From Micromonospora sp. C95 (GTDB lineage: Bacteria > Actinomycetota > Actinomycetes > Mycobacteriales > Micromonosporaceae): 64,000 nucleotides of DNA. The translations under genes and the position numbers were made by a program. The stretch is taken from the NCBI RefSeq assembly GCF_018070465.1, contig NZ_JAGPXT010000013.1:62001-126000 (forward strand). Reading direction: 5' to 3'. Below the pieces are notes generated by a model. That model searched no databases. It was not told where the DNA came from and was given only the letters and a program-made list of their open reading frames with translations. Shown in pieces: positions 18,056 to 26,644 of the stretch. Positions within the stretch are counted from its first letter, which is position 1; each line of letters begins with the position of its first letter.

Positions 18056-19773
18056 CGCAGGTCCGCCAGTGTCGCCGGGAAAATCGACATCGGCGGTCCC
18101 CACCCAGGCTCCGGTCGCCGTCCGCCGAGCCGGATGAAAAGGTCGTCAGCGGCACCATCCGGCTCGGCTCCGAGCCATTCGGCCAGCAGGGTGAGCGCGC
18201 ACAGTAGCCACTCGGCTTCGTGCCACAGTTCGGTGGTGACGTGTTCGTAGTTGTACCGCCACAGCAGTAGGCACGAGGCGGACGCGAAACACAACTCGTA
18301 TCGGCGGGCGAGGTCGAAGGCGATGGCCGGTAGTGCACCTCCGGTGACCCGCCAGCCGGCCAGTTCGTCGTGAAGTTCGGTGACCGCGTCGCCCAAGACC
18401 GCGAGCAGGGCCGCCGGCACCGTGCGGACGATCACCGGATCAGCCAGGAGGTCCGGCAGCGCCTGGACGACACTGCAGCCGTTCGGGGACAGCACGTCCA
18501 GGCGGTGCAATTCCAGTGGCGGCAGCGGTCGTGCGAGGTCGGCGGCTACCGCGACGCCGTCACGGTTCAGCCGGCGCTGACGGTAGCGGCGGCCGAGCCG
18601 GGAGAACTGGCCGGCCAGGTAGTTCTGGTTGACGGCGGTGCTGCCGTCGAAGATGCCGACGATGCGGTGATCACGCTCGACCTTCTGGAAACGACCACCG
18701 TGCAGCACGTCGAGCAGGAAGGCCCGGGCGCCCAGCAACTCACCGACGTCGTGGATGAGGTCGTCGACGACGCTTGGCACGAAGGCCTTGACCACCGCGG
18801 CCACGACGCTCAGTTCCTCGGGCAGGGCGTTGATGGCGCGGCAGCCGAGCAGCACCGCGGCCTCGGCCACGAAGAGCGCGGCTGCCGCTCGACCCAGCGA
18901 ACGGCGCACGACGGGGAGGTCGACCAGGCGACCGCCGTAGAGTTCCCGGTCGGCGCAGAAATCGTACCCGAGGCGTAACGCCTGGTCGGCGGCGCCGAGC
19001 GACAGCGGGGTGGTAGCGATCCGGGTGACCTGCAACGCTCGCAGGAGGGTGTCCACACCCCGGCCGATGCCGCCGACGACACCCGCCGGGCCGACGCCCG
19101 CGCCGGCGTACCGTACACCGCTGATGTCCGCGCCCCGGATGCCGTGGGTGGGAATCTTCGCGGTCCCGGTCATCCCGCCGGAGCCGGCGAGCCGGCGGTC
19201 GACCAGCAGGAGGCTGAGGGCACGCGGGCCGGCATTAGGACTGGTACGCACCAGAGTGGTCACCACCGTCGCCCGGCGACCGTTGTTGATCAGCCACTTC
19301 TCGCCGGTGATGGTGAGGCTGCCCGGTTCATCGCCAGGTTCGGCGACGGTCCGGGTGGCCAGCAGGTCACTTCCGATGCCGCGCTCGGTGAGCCCGAGCG
19401 CGATCGGGTGGCCGGCGAGCACGGTGGCCGCGAGATCGTCTGCCTGCGTCGTGGTGCCGGCTACCCAGACCGGTGCCGCGCCGAGAAACGTCTTGAAATG
19501 CGCGATGGCGACAGTGAGATCCCGCCGAGCGATCAGTCGCACCATCGTGGCGGCGTCGTCGAAGTTGCCCAGCAACCCACCGTGCGCCACCGGCACGTAA
19601 TACGCGGGCAGGCCCAACTCGTCGAGGTGGGCGCAGATGTCGTCGGGAAACGCCTCGGTGTCGTCCAGCCGCAGGCAGCGCGGGTACGAGAACAGCACGT
19701 CCGGGTCGTCCGGATCGCCGAGCAGCGCGTCCCAGTCCTTCGCGCGACGTACCGGACCGTAGGCGATGCTCAT
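18052..19773 (-). CDS. Acyl-CoA dehydrogenase family protein, copy 2
   Basis: 573 residues; ATG 19773 overlaps the aminotransferase B stop (ATGA). Motifs include ALGLTERGIGSDLLATRT, SLTITGEKWLINNGRRA (flavin-binding beta domain) and LQVTRIATTPLSLGAADQALRLGYDF. The extended C-terminal helical region is shared with copy 1. Predicted flavoprotein dehydrogenase of the carrier-bound fatty chain. Two such genes next to FAAL are known in ramoplanin and enduracidin clusters, where they are linked to unsaturated fatty tails; by analogy this tail may be mono- or di-unsaturated. Confidence 0.87.
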   Translation of the reverse strand: MSIAYGPVRRAKDWDALLGDPDDPDVLFSYPRCLRLDDTEAFPDDICAHLDELGLPAYYVPVAHGGLLGNFDDAATMVRLIARRDLTVAIAHFKTFLGAAPVWVAGTTTQADDLAATVLAGHPIALGLTERGIGSDLLATRTVAEPGDEPGSLTITGEKWLINNGRRATVVTTLVRTSPNAGPRALSLLLVDRRLAGSGGMTGTAKIPTHGIRGADISGVRYAGAGVGPAGVVGGIGRGVDTLLRALQVTRIATTPLSLGAADQALRLGYDFCADRELYGGRLVDLPVVRRSLGRAAAALFVAEAAVLLGCRAINALPEELSVVAAVVKAFVPSVVDDLIHDVGELLGARAFLLDVLHGGRFQKVERDHRIVGIFDGSTAVNQNYLAGQFSRLGRRYRQRRLNRDGVAVAADLARPLPPLELHRLDVLSPNGCSVVQALPDLLADPVIVRTVPAALLAVLGDAVTELHDELAGWRVTGGALPAIAFDLARRYELCFASASCLLLWRYNYEHVTTELWHEAEWLLCALTLLAEWLGAEPDGAADDLFIRLGGRRPEPGWGPPMSIFPATLADLR

Positions 19774-21011
19774 CTCGCCACCGCGGGTCTGCTGGTGCCC
19801 ACCGTCACCCGCAGCGCCGACAAGGCGTGGGCCAGATCGTCGTCGCTGCTGACCATCGGAGGCAGGAGCCGCACCGTGTCACGGGCGCTCAGGCAGGGCG
19901 AGACCAGCAGTCCGCGGCGGGCCAGCTGCGCCACCGCCCGGTCGGCGGTCGCCGCTGAGTCGAACTGCAGTCCCCACAGCAGGCCCCGGCCCCGAACCGC
20001 GCGAATCGTCTCGGGTGCCTCGGCCGCCAAATCGTGCAGGCCGGCGCCGAAAGCGGCGCTCAACTCCGCGCCGCGCCCGGCCAGCCGGTCGAGCATGTCA
20101 AGGGTGGGCGGCACCGCCGCGCACGCCAGCGGGTGCCCGGCGAAGGTGGCGGTGTGCAGGGCGGGGTCGTCGGCCATCGGCCCGAAGAGTTGGTCGCGGC
20201 ACACCAGCGCGGACAGTGGCATCACGCCGCCGCCGAGAGGCTTACCGAGCAGGACGGCGTCGACATCGAGTTCGAGCGCCCGGGCCAGGGAGGACTCACC
20301 GCACCGGCGCAGTCCCGACTGAATCTCGTCGGCGATGATCAGGACCCCGCGCTGGCGAGCTGTGGCGCACCAGGTGGCAAGGACATGCGGGTCCAACGCC
20401 CGTACCCCGTTCTCACCCTGGATCGGCTCGAACACCAGCGCGGCGACGTCGTCGTCGGCCGTTTCCCGGTCGAGTGCCAGCGGGTCGTCGACGGGCAGAT
20501 GCGTCACGGCGTGGGTGCTACCGACGAGCCCGCGACGGAAGTCGGGATGGTGCGTCAACGCCAGCGCGCCGAGTGATTTGCCGTGGTAGGCGCCCTCGAC
20601 CGCCAGGATCCGCGGCCGTCCCGTCGCCAAGCGGGCCAGCTTGACCGCCGCCTCCACCACGTCGCAGCCGTTGAGCCCGAACAGGACCCGCGGCAGCCCG
20701 GGGAAGTGGGCTGCCAGGCCGGCCGCGGCGCGGGCGGTCACCGGGTTGGCCAACAGCCGGGTGGCGGTCGTCTGTGTGTCGAGCTGCTCGCGGACGGCGT
20801 TCGTCACCGCCTCCGGCCGGTGCCCGAGCAGGGTTACGGCGTAGGAGCCGAAGTCGAGCATTCGACGGCCGTCGGACAGCTCGACCCAGGCGCCGGAGGC
20901 GGACAGTTCGACCGCGTTGCCGCCGACGAGTCGGCTCAGCACCGCCGTACGCCGTGACATGTGCCGTTGCATCCAGCCGAAGACCGCACCGGGTTGAGCA
21001 TTCCCCCGCAT
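19770..21011 (-). CDS. Class III PLP aminotransferase, copy B
   Basis: 413 residues from ATG 21011 with GAGGAAGG about 8 bases upstream; longer open extensions run into the alcohol dehydrogenase and are not credible. Motifs are LDFGSYAVTLLGHR, FGLNGCDVVEAAVKLARLA, YHGKSLGALALTH, FEPIQGENGV, IADEIQSGLRR and LLGKPLGGGVMP (PLP lysine). Paralogue of copy A at 10577. It sits just after a Zn alcohol dehydrogenase, so the simplest model is that the dehydrogenase makes an aldehyde or ketone and this enzyme aminates it. Glutamate, ornithine or another donor is possible. Confidence 0.9.
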   Translation of the reverse strand: MRGNAQPGAVFGWMQRHMSRRTAVLSRLVGGNAVELSASGAWVELSDGRRMLDFGSYAVTLLGHRPEAVTNAVREQLDTQTTATRLLANPVTARAAAGLAAHFPGLPRVLFGLNGCDVVEAAVKLARLATGRPRILAVEGAYHGKSLGALALTHHPDFRRGLVGSTHAVTHLPVDDPLALDRETADDDVAALVFEPIQGENGVRALDPHVLATWCATARQRGVLIIADEIQSGLRRCGESSLARALELDVDAVLLGKPLGGGVMPLSALVCRDQLFGPMADDPALHTATFAGHPLACAAVPPTLDMLDRLAGRGAELSAAFGAGLHDLAAEAPETIRAVRGRGLLWGLQFDSAATADRAVAQLARRGLLVSPCLSARDTVRLLPPMVSSDDDLAHALSALRVTVGTSRPAVAR

Positions 21012-21025
21012 GAACCCCGCCTTCC

Positions 21026-22105
21026 TCAGAACACGATGAGCGACCGGCCGCCGGATCGACTGTCCAGGCGGGCGAAGGCCGCAGGCAGGTCCGCCAGACC
21101 GATGGTGTGGGTGATCAGATCCGCCGGCCGGAACTGGCCGTCCCGCACCAGCGCCGCCAGTTCCGGGACGTCCTCGGCCGGCCGGCTCGATCCGTAGACG
21201 CATCCGCGTAGCGTCCGCCCGGACGTAGCCAGCGCCTGGGCGGGTAGCCGCACCAGGTCGGCGGACGCGCCGATGCCCACGATCGTCGTGACGCCGCCGC
21301 GTCGTGTCAGGTCCCAGGCCAACCGGATGGTGCGCGCCGAACCCACGCACTCCACCACGTGGTCGGCGCCCAGTCCGCTGGTGAGCCGCAGCACGTCGCG
21401 GGCTCCGGCCGGACCGGCCGGCAGGAAGTGGGTGGCACCCTGGGCCAGCGCGCGTTCGCTCTTGTCCTGGTTCGCATCGACCACGATCACCGGTCCGGCC
21501 CCGGCGAGTGCGGCCGCCCGCACGGCGCACAGTCCCACCGCCCCTGCGCCGATGACGACCACACTGTCGCCGGCCGCGACCCCGGCGGTCCGGCGTACGG
21601 CACCGAAGCCGGTCAGCGCTGCGCAACCGAGCACTGCGGCTTCAGCCGGAGGTATCCCGGCCGGCAGCGGCACTGTGGCACGGGCCGGTACGACGGTCTC
21701 CTCCGCGAAGGCGCCGATGCCCATCCCCGGATACACCGGGGTTCCGTCGCGCAGCGCGGCATGCGGTACCGACGCCGCGGCGGCCGAACGCCGACAGAGA
21801 TACGGCTGGCGGTACGTGCAGTACCGGCAGGTGCCACAGGCCGGTGCCCAGATGAGCAGGACCGGATCACCGGCGTCGCGGTCGGTGACGTTCGCCCCGA
21901 CGGCGGTGACGACACCGGCGGCCTCGTGTCCGAGGACCGCTGGCATCAAGTGCGGTACGGTGCCGGCGGACAACGAGAAGTCGGTATGGCAGACACCGGT
22001 GGCGGTGAGCCGGATGCGGATCTGTCCCGGCCCGGGCTCGACGAGGTCGATCTCGGTGAGCCGCGGTGGTTGCCCGACAGTTTCCGTCAGTGCCGCGTAG
22101 ACCAT
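21026..22105 (-). CDS. Zinc-dependent alcohol dehydrogenase (MDR family)
   Basis: 359 residues from ATG 22105, 13 bases after the ACP stop; the ribosome site is weak (CAGG). Medium-chain dehydrogenase motifs are all there: catalytic zinc Cys in TGVCHTDF, LGHEAAGVV, a structural zinc loop with four Cys (CGTCRYCTYRQPYLC) and the Rossmann GAGAVGLCAV with an Asp two strands on (VVDANQ), which favours NAD. Expected reaction is alcohol to aldehyde or the reverse. Placed between ACP and aminotransferase B, it probably oxidises a hydroxyl on the acyl chain to the carbonyl used for amination. Confidence 0.9.
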   Translation of the reverse strand: MVYAALTETVGQPPRLTEIDLVEPGPGQIRIRLTATGVCHTDFSLSAGTVPHLMPAVLGHEAAGVVTAVGANVTDRDAGDPVLLIWAPACGTCRYCTYRQPYLCRRSAAAASVPHAALRDGTPVYPGMGIGAFAEETVVPARATVPLPAGIPPAEAAVLGCAALTGFGAVRRTAGVAAGDSVVVIGAGAVGLCAVRAAALAGAGPVIVVDANQDKSERALAQGATHFLPAGPAGARDVLRLTSGLGADHVVECVGSARTIRLAWDLTRRGGVTTIVGIGASADLVRLPAQALATSGRTLRGCVYGSSRPAEDVPELAALVRDGQFRPADLITHTIGLADLPAAFARLDSRSGGRSLIVF

Positions 22106-22118
22106 CCTGTGGTTGCCG

Positions 22119-22439
22119 TCAGATTCGATCGAGGACTGAGTCGATCGTGCTCTTCTCCGGCAACGTGGCCTTGCCCTCGTCGACCATCCTGATCGAGTAG
22201 GCCACGAGATCGCCGACGCTCCCGACCGGCGGAACCTCGTCCATCGCGTTGGGATCCAGTGCGAACAGTTCCTCCAGGACCAGTGACAACTCCACCATAC
22301 GCAGCGAGTCGAAACCGAGGTCGGTGACCAGCTGTTCGTCGAGGCCCACCTCGGTACGTGGGTCGGGCGCCAGCGCGCCCACCGCTCGGGTGATCGCCTC
22401 GGCGACAATGGGCGAGGGGGTCAGTTCCCCTTCACTCAT
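22119..22439 (-). CDS. Acyl carrier protein
   Basis: 106 residues from ATG 22439, with GGAG 6 bases upstream. Ser45 in DLGFDSLRMVELS is the phosphopantetheine attachment site. A C-terminal tail of about 20 residues follows the four-helix domain. Being in the operon with FAAL, two acyl-CoA dehydrogenases and the diiron oxygenase, it is the best candidate to hold the fatty chain while it is modified. Confidence 0.9.
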   Translation of the reverse strand: MSEGELTPSPIVAEAITRAVGALAPDPRTEVGLDEQLVTDLGFDSLRMVELSLVLEELFALDPNAMDEVPPVGSVGDLVAYSIRMVDEGKATLPEKSTIDSVLDRI

Positions 22440-22466
22440 CGGGTACTCCAATCGCTGTCTAGGGCC

Positions 22467-23411
22467 TCAGCGCATGAGGGATAGTTGCTGGAGGTGACGT
22501 CGTACGCGGGGCGTCAGAAGGCTGAGCTTGTCGAGATTGGCAATGATCTTGGTAAACATCAGGCGGCGGAAGCTCAGCATGACCTCGTCCTGCTGCGTGT
22601 ACGCGATACCGGCCTCGACGTCCAGGTCCATCCGGTCCCAGATCTCGGTGAGCTGGAACCGGCGCGCCATCAGCAACGAGGACTCCATCACGAACTCCTC
22701 GCGCTCGTGCAGCTCCCGGGACGTCATGTCGTCGTACAGGCCACGCAGCGCGAGGACACCGAAGGCGACGTGCCGGGATTCGTCTCGGGCCACGAGATCG
22801 ATGATCTGCTTGATGGTCGGGTCGAATGAGCTGGCCTGACGAAGCCGGAAGGCGGCCAGGGCAAGGCCCTCCACAATGATCTGGTTGCCGAGATAGATGA
22901 CGTCCCAGCGGCTGTCACCGATCACGCTGGCGAGCATGTCGCTCAAGGCTGGATTGACCGGGTAGGAGACGCCGAGTTGCTTCTGGTACCGGGCGAAGGC
23001 CTCGACGTGGCGCGCCTCGTCGGCGACCTGACTCGCTGCGTACAGCTTGGCGTCGACATCCGGCACCGTCTCCACCAGCCGGGCGGTGGCCATCAGCGCG
23101 CCCTGCTCACCATGGAGGAACTGGCTCGTCATCCAGGCGTGGTATTCCCACCGGAATGCGTCCCGTAGCTCCGGTGGGACCGGTGAATCATCCAGAGTGT
23201 GCAGAAGTTCGGCGGTCACTGCGGTCGGCTCGGCCAACGGGGCCCCGTACGTTATCTGCCGTCCCCAGTCGATGTCGCGTTGCGCGTCCCATTGCGCCGA
23301 TTTTGCTTTTTCGTACAGCTCCCGCAGCTTAGCGTCTTTGGACTCGTAGTCCCAGGTGAACCGGGTAACCACGGACGCGTCGACGTCCATCGCCGCAAGT
23401 CCGTCGGCCAT
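22467..23411 (-). CDS. Ferritin-like diiron oxygenase
   Basis: 314 residues, first gene of the minus-strand operon; ATG with GGAGG about 8 bases upstream. Two E-X28-DE-X2-H metal motifs are visible: Glu102 with DEARH (131-135), and Glu181 with DESRH (210-214). Ferritin-like diiron proteins with this motif include arylamine N-oxygenases such as AurF, hydroxylases and desaturases. The substrate is probably the ACP-bound chain (C-H hydroxylation ahead of the alcohol dehydrogenase), or an amine (N-oxygenation). The sequence does not decide between these. No dedicated ferredoxin lies next to it; the sucrase/ferredoxin-like protein at 46958 is one possible electron carrier. Confidence 0.82.
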   Translation of the reverse strand: MADGLAAMDVDASVVTRFTWDYESKDAKLRELYEKAKSAQWDAQRDIDWGRQITYGAPLAEPTAVTAELLHTLDDSPVPPELRDAFRWEYHAWMTSQFLHGEQGALMATARLVETVPDVDAKLYAASQVADEARHVEAFARYQKQLGVSYPVNPALSDMLASVIGDSRWDVIYLGNQIIVEGLALAAFRLRQASSFDPTIKQIIDLVARDESRHVAFGVLALRGLYDDMTSRELHEREEFVMESSLLMARRFQLTEIWDRMDLDVEAGIAYTQQDEVMLSFRRLMFTKIIANLDKLSLLTPRVRRHLQQLSLMR

Positions 23412-23543
23412 GCCGATGTCCTCCGCACCAGTTTGATTAAAACAATTCGTCGGCCTGAATGCTGCCTGAGGATGCTACCAGCTTCCCGCCCGCATCGTAA
23501 TGCCCCTCTTTCGGTCACCTCTGGCATTCCGGGCGGTGGATGT

Positions 23544-24473
23544 CTAGCTCGCCGGGCGACCGGATATCCAGCGGCTCGGCAGGGCGACCTGAACGTCGCC
23601 GCCGTTGTGCGTGGCCAGCAGCACCTGGTCGTCGGCCACTCGCACCACGAGCGGTCCGATCGAGCGGTAAGGCGGCCAGGTCGCGGCGTCGAGCACTCCC
23701 CAGCAGGTCATCGCGCCGACCAGCACCGGATCGACCGGCACCCATCGGTCGTCCACCAGCAATTCGGCCCAGTAATGCAGATTCGCGTAGGGTGGCGCGG
23801 CGATTACACCGAATGAACGCCGGGCGACAGCCCCCACCCCCGCCGCCCGCTGTGCCACCAACTCGCTGACTCCGACGCAGTCCACCAGGCCGCTGTCCTG
23901 GATGAACGTCAGGTCACGCTGCAACGACGGCGGCAGGCGCATGAATTCGAACTCGTCCAGCGTGCCGAGTCGCGCGGCGAGCTCGTCCGGCACGGCCGGC
24001 CACCCGTCCTGAAGCGGCACGTCGACGTCCAGGCGTAGTCCCGCCGCCGGGGTCGTGACGACCTGTCGCGCCGTGGGTCCCGGCAGTGTCACGTCGAAAC
24101 GGCACGGTCCGTCGTGCCTCGGTTCCGGGCAGTCAGCCTGGTACCTCAACCGGTACCGGATCGGTGCTTCGTGCGCTGCCGTCAGGGCGGCCGGCCAGGA
24201 CCGCCGCGCCGCGCGGGACATCGGGCCGACGCCCAGATGAATGCAGACGTTGACCACGTCATGCCGGTCGAAGTGCACCTCGCCATCGACCCGGCGTGAC
24301 GGCAGCCCGGCGTCGAGGAGCGCGACCAGTAGCGGCTCCGGGATCCGGTATCGGCGCTGTGCATCTTGCCGGCCAATCGAGAACCGGCGGGCGGAAGCAG
24401 GGATTCGGCGGAGCTTGGCGACCAGGTCAGGCACGGCCTGGAGACTGACATCAAACCGCGCCTGCTCCTGCAT
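23544..24473 (-). CDS. Transglutaminase-like cysteine enzyme
   Basis: 309 residues from ATG 24473. A longer form from 24536 would overlap the promoter of the divergent operon, so I prefer the shorter one, though neither has a strong ribosome site. The C-terminal third carries a papain-like triad: Cys in LVDCVGVSELV, His in ANLHYWAELLV and Asp in WVPVDPVL, as in the transglutaminase-like superfamily. Some relatives in antibiotic clusters form amide bonds from thioesters (for example AdmF in andrimid synthesis); others are proteases. In this NRPS-like setting acyl or peptide transfer to an amine is plausible. It is monocistronic and divergent from the ligase operon. Confidence 0.72.
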   Translation of the reverse strand: MQEQARFDVSLQAVPDLVAKLRRIPASARRFSIGRQDAQRRYRIPEPLLVALLDAGLPSRRVDGEVHFDRHDVVNVCIHLGVGPMSRAARRSWPAALTAAHEAPIRYRLRYQADCPEPRHDGPCRFDVTLPGPTARQVVTTPAAGLRLDVDVPLQDGWPAVPDELAARLGTLDEFEFMRLPPSLQRDLTFIQDSGLVDCVGVSELVAQRAAGVGAVARRSFGVIAAPPYANLHYWAELLVDDRWVPVDPVLVGAMTCWGVLDAATWPPYRSIGPLVVRVADDQVLLATHNGGDVQVALPSRWISGRPAS

Positions 24474-24535
24474 GCGAGTGATGCTACTTGATGTCGTCGA
24501 GAATGGTTTCTGCGTACCGCCCGCCACAATCGTCA

Positions 24536-24564
24536 TTGACCGTACTGGTTTGCTCCGCTATCTT
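24536..24564 (+). promoter_or_regulatory. Strong sigma70-type promoter for the 24597-32310 operon
   Basis: TTGACC (24536-24541), a 17-base spacer, then TATCTT (24559-24564), about 33 bases before the ATG at 24597, leaving room for GGGGG at the ribosome site. This is the cleanest promoter-like pair I found in the window. Confidence 0.55.
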
Positions 24565-24596
24565 GTCGATCACCGGTAAGCGGAACGGGGGTCGGT

Positions 24597-26078
24597 ATGG
24601 CGAATCGCACGACCGCGCGTGACGTGGTCGACGCAGCGATTGCCGCCCAAGTTCGCCACTCACCCCACAAGCCGTCGGTTGTGGAGGCTCGCCCGGCCAA
24701 CGTTCGCAGCCTGACCTGGCTCGAACTCGACGAGGCCAGCCGTGCGGTCGCCGATCGGATCACCGCCGCCATCGGCGGTCCCGGCGTGCTCGCCGTCGAT
24801 GTGCTCAACACCCTTGACGGCGTCATCGCACTCGTGGCGGCGTTACGCTCCGGCGCTGCTGTGCTGCCGATCGACCGGCAACTACCACGGCCGGAGCGCC
24901 GGGTGCTGCTCGACGCGGTGGCCGCCCGCTTCGGCACCGTTCACACGCTGGCGGGACCGACGGCCGGCCCGGTCCTGCACGCCGCCGTGCCGGACGCGTC
25001 GGAGTCGCCCGGCGACGTGGACTACCTCCTGGCCGGCGGCGGGACGTCGGGCCTGGCGAAGGTGACCGCGAGCGTGCTTCCGGCCGACTCCCTGGGGGTC
25101 CTCGGCGGCTTCCACCTGCTGCTGCGCCGCACCGGCTGGAGGCCCGGTCAGCGGCAGCTGATCGTCGGGCCGTTGTATCACGCAGCCCCCTTCACCTGCT
25201 TTCTCGGCGGCCTCTGCGACGGCCACACCATAGTGGTCACCGGCGCCTTCTCCCCGGCGAAGACCCTCGGCGCGATCGAACACACGAGCGTCGACTGGAT
25301 GCAGGTCACGCCGGCGCATCTGAGAGCGGTGCTGCACGATGCCGATGTGTCCCGGGGCCGCCTGGCAAGCCTGCGCGGCGTGTTGCACACCGCCGCGCCC
25401 TGTGACGTGGCGACCAAGCGCGGCTGGATCTTGCTGCTCGGTCCGGACCGGATTTTCGAGACCTACGGCGCGACCGAGCAGATCGGGATGACGCTGACCG
25501 ACGGCACACAGTGGCTGGCCCGCCCGGGGACGGTCGGCAAGGGCTTCATGACACAGATACGCATCATGCGGGATGGCCGACCGGTGCCGCCCGGCGAGAT
25601 CGGCACCGTCTACCTGCGGCGCCCGGGAAATCAGCGCCGGGATCGGCCCGGGATCAGTCACACGCCGGGCGGCTTCCTCAGCGTCGGTGATGTGGGCTGG
25701 ACGGACGCCGAGGGATACCTCTTCCTCGTCGGGCGTCAGGACGACATGATGACCGTCGGCGGTGTCAACGTGTATCCCGCCGAGATCGAGCTGTGCATCG
25801 GGGAACTGCCCGAGGTGGCCGACGTCGCCGTGGTGGCCCGGCAGCACGCAGGCCTCGGCTCGGTGCCGCATGCGCTGGTGGTGCCCATCACTGGATCGGG
25901 GCTCGCTCCCGGCACGGTGCGCAGCCATTGCCGGCGAAGGCTCGCGAAACACAAGGTTCCCAGGACCGTCGAGTTGATCGGCGAGTTACCCCGCCGCGAT
26001 AACGGTAAGCTGCTGCGGTCTCAGTTGACGGCGGCGCCCGGTCGGACGGCGGTAGGCAGGCGGGAGGAACGGGCGTGA
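24597..26078 (+). CDS. Adenylate-forming enzyme (acyl-CoA ligase/adenylation type)
   Basis: 493 residues, full ANL length. Motifs are GGGTSGLAKVTAS (P-loop, with GG for the usual SG), IFETYGATEQIGMT, GDVGWTDAEGYLFLVGR, VNVYPAEIE and RRDNGKLLRSQ with the A10 lysine. It activates a carboxylic acid; the closest general look is to acyl-CoA or benzoate-type ligases. First gene of an operon of stop-start overlaps; its TGA overlaps the next GTG. The following protein carries the probable receiving carrier domain. Confidence 0.85.
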   Translation: MANRTTARDVVDAAIAAQVRHSPHKPSVVEARPANVRSLTWLELDEASRAVADRITAAIGGPGVLAVDVLNTLDGVIALVAALRSGAAVLPIDRQLPRPERRVLLDAVAARFGTVHTLAGPTAGPVLHAAVPDASESPGDVDYLLAGGGTSGLAKVTASVLPADSLGVLGGFHLLLRRTGWRPGQRQLIVGPLYHAAPFTCFLGGLCDGHTIVVTGAFSPAKTLGAIEHTSVDWMQVTPAHLRAVLHDADVSRGRLASLRGVLHTAAPCDVATKRGWILLLGPDRIFETYGATEQIGMTLTDGTQWLARPGTVGKGFMTQIRIMRDGRPVPPGEIGTVYLRRPGNQRRDRPGISHTPGGFLSVGDVGWTDAEGYLFLVGRQDDMMTVGGVNVYPAEIELCIGELPEVADVAVVARQHAGLGSVPHALVVPITGSGLAPGTVRSHCRRRLAKHKVPRTVELIGELPRRDNGKLLRSQLTAAPGRTAVGRREERA

Positions 26079-26644
26079 CCACCGAGCAGTCCAGTCCGGC
26101 GATCGACCCGGATCGGCGCGAGACCCTACGCCGACTCGCTCTGTCGCATGACACCGTGGCGGAGGCCGAGCCGTTCTGGATCTCGCGTGACCGCGGCTGG
26201 ATACCCGCCATCGCGGTCGTGCCGAAATCCTTCGCCAGCGCGGTCGAGATCCGCAACTTCCTGCGGGCCAACGACCCAGGCACCGAACCACCGCAGGTCA
26301 TCGGGCTGCTCGGCGCACTGCCCCGGGACGAAGCCGGCGAGGTTCACCCCGACATGCTGCCGGAACTGGTCGCCGGTCTCGACCCGAGTCAGCTTTCGGA
26401 GTACCTGCCACCGGAGACCGAGGCCGAGGCCGTCGTCTGCGAGCTGATCGGCACGATCACCGGCGCTGTCTGGGTGAGCCCACTGGACGACTTCATCGAT
26501 CTCGGCGGCACCTCGATCGACACCGTCCAATTGAGCGCCCGTATCCATGAGCGCTACGGTGTGACTCTGGCACTCGAGGAAATCTTCGAGGCCTCCACCC
26601 CGCGCGCTATCTCCCGGCTGATTGAAGCCGCCCGGAGCAGGTGA
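26075..26644 (+). CDS. Degenerate adenylation C-terminal subdomain fused to a carrier protein
   Basis: 189 residues. The C-terminal ~80 residues are a carrier domain with Ser147 in DLGGTSIDTVQL. The first ~100 residues resemble the small C-terminal lobe of an adenylation enzyme (GWIPAIAVVP, then LLGALPRDEAGEVHPDML), but the catalytic A10 lysine position, normally GK, reads GEV, so it should not adenylate. It may be a leftover of an A-T didomain or a docking part for the ligases on either side. GTG start overlaps the upstream stop, and the TGA overlaps the next GTG, giving three coupled genes. Confidence 0.78.
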   Translation: MTTEQSSPAIDPDRRETLRRLALSHDTVAEAEPFWISRDRGWIPAIAVVPKSFASAVEIRNFLRANDPGTEPPQVIGLLGALPRDEAGEVHPDMLPELVAGLDPSQLSEYLPPETEAEAVVCELIGTITGAVWVSPLDDFIDLGGTSIDTVQLSARIHERYGVTLALEEIFEASTPRAISRLIEAARSR

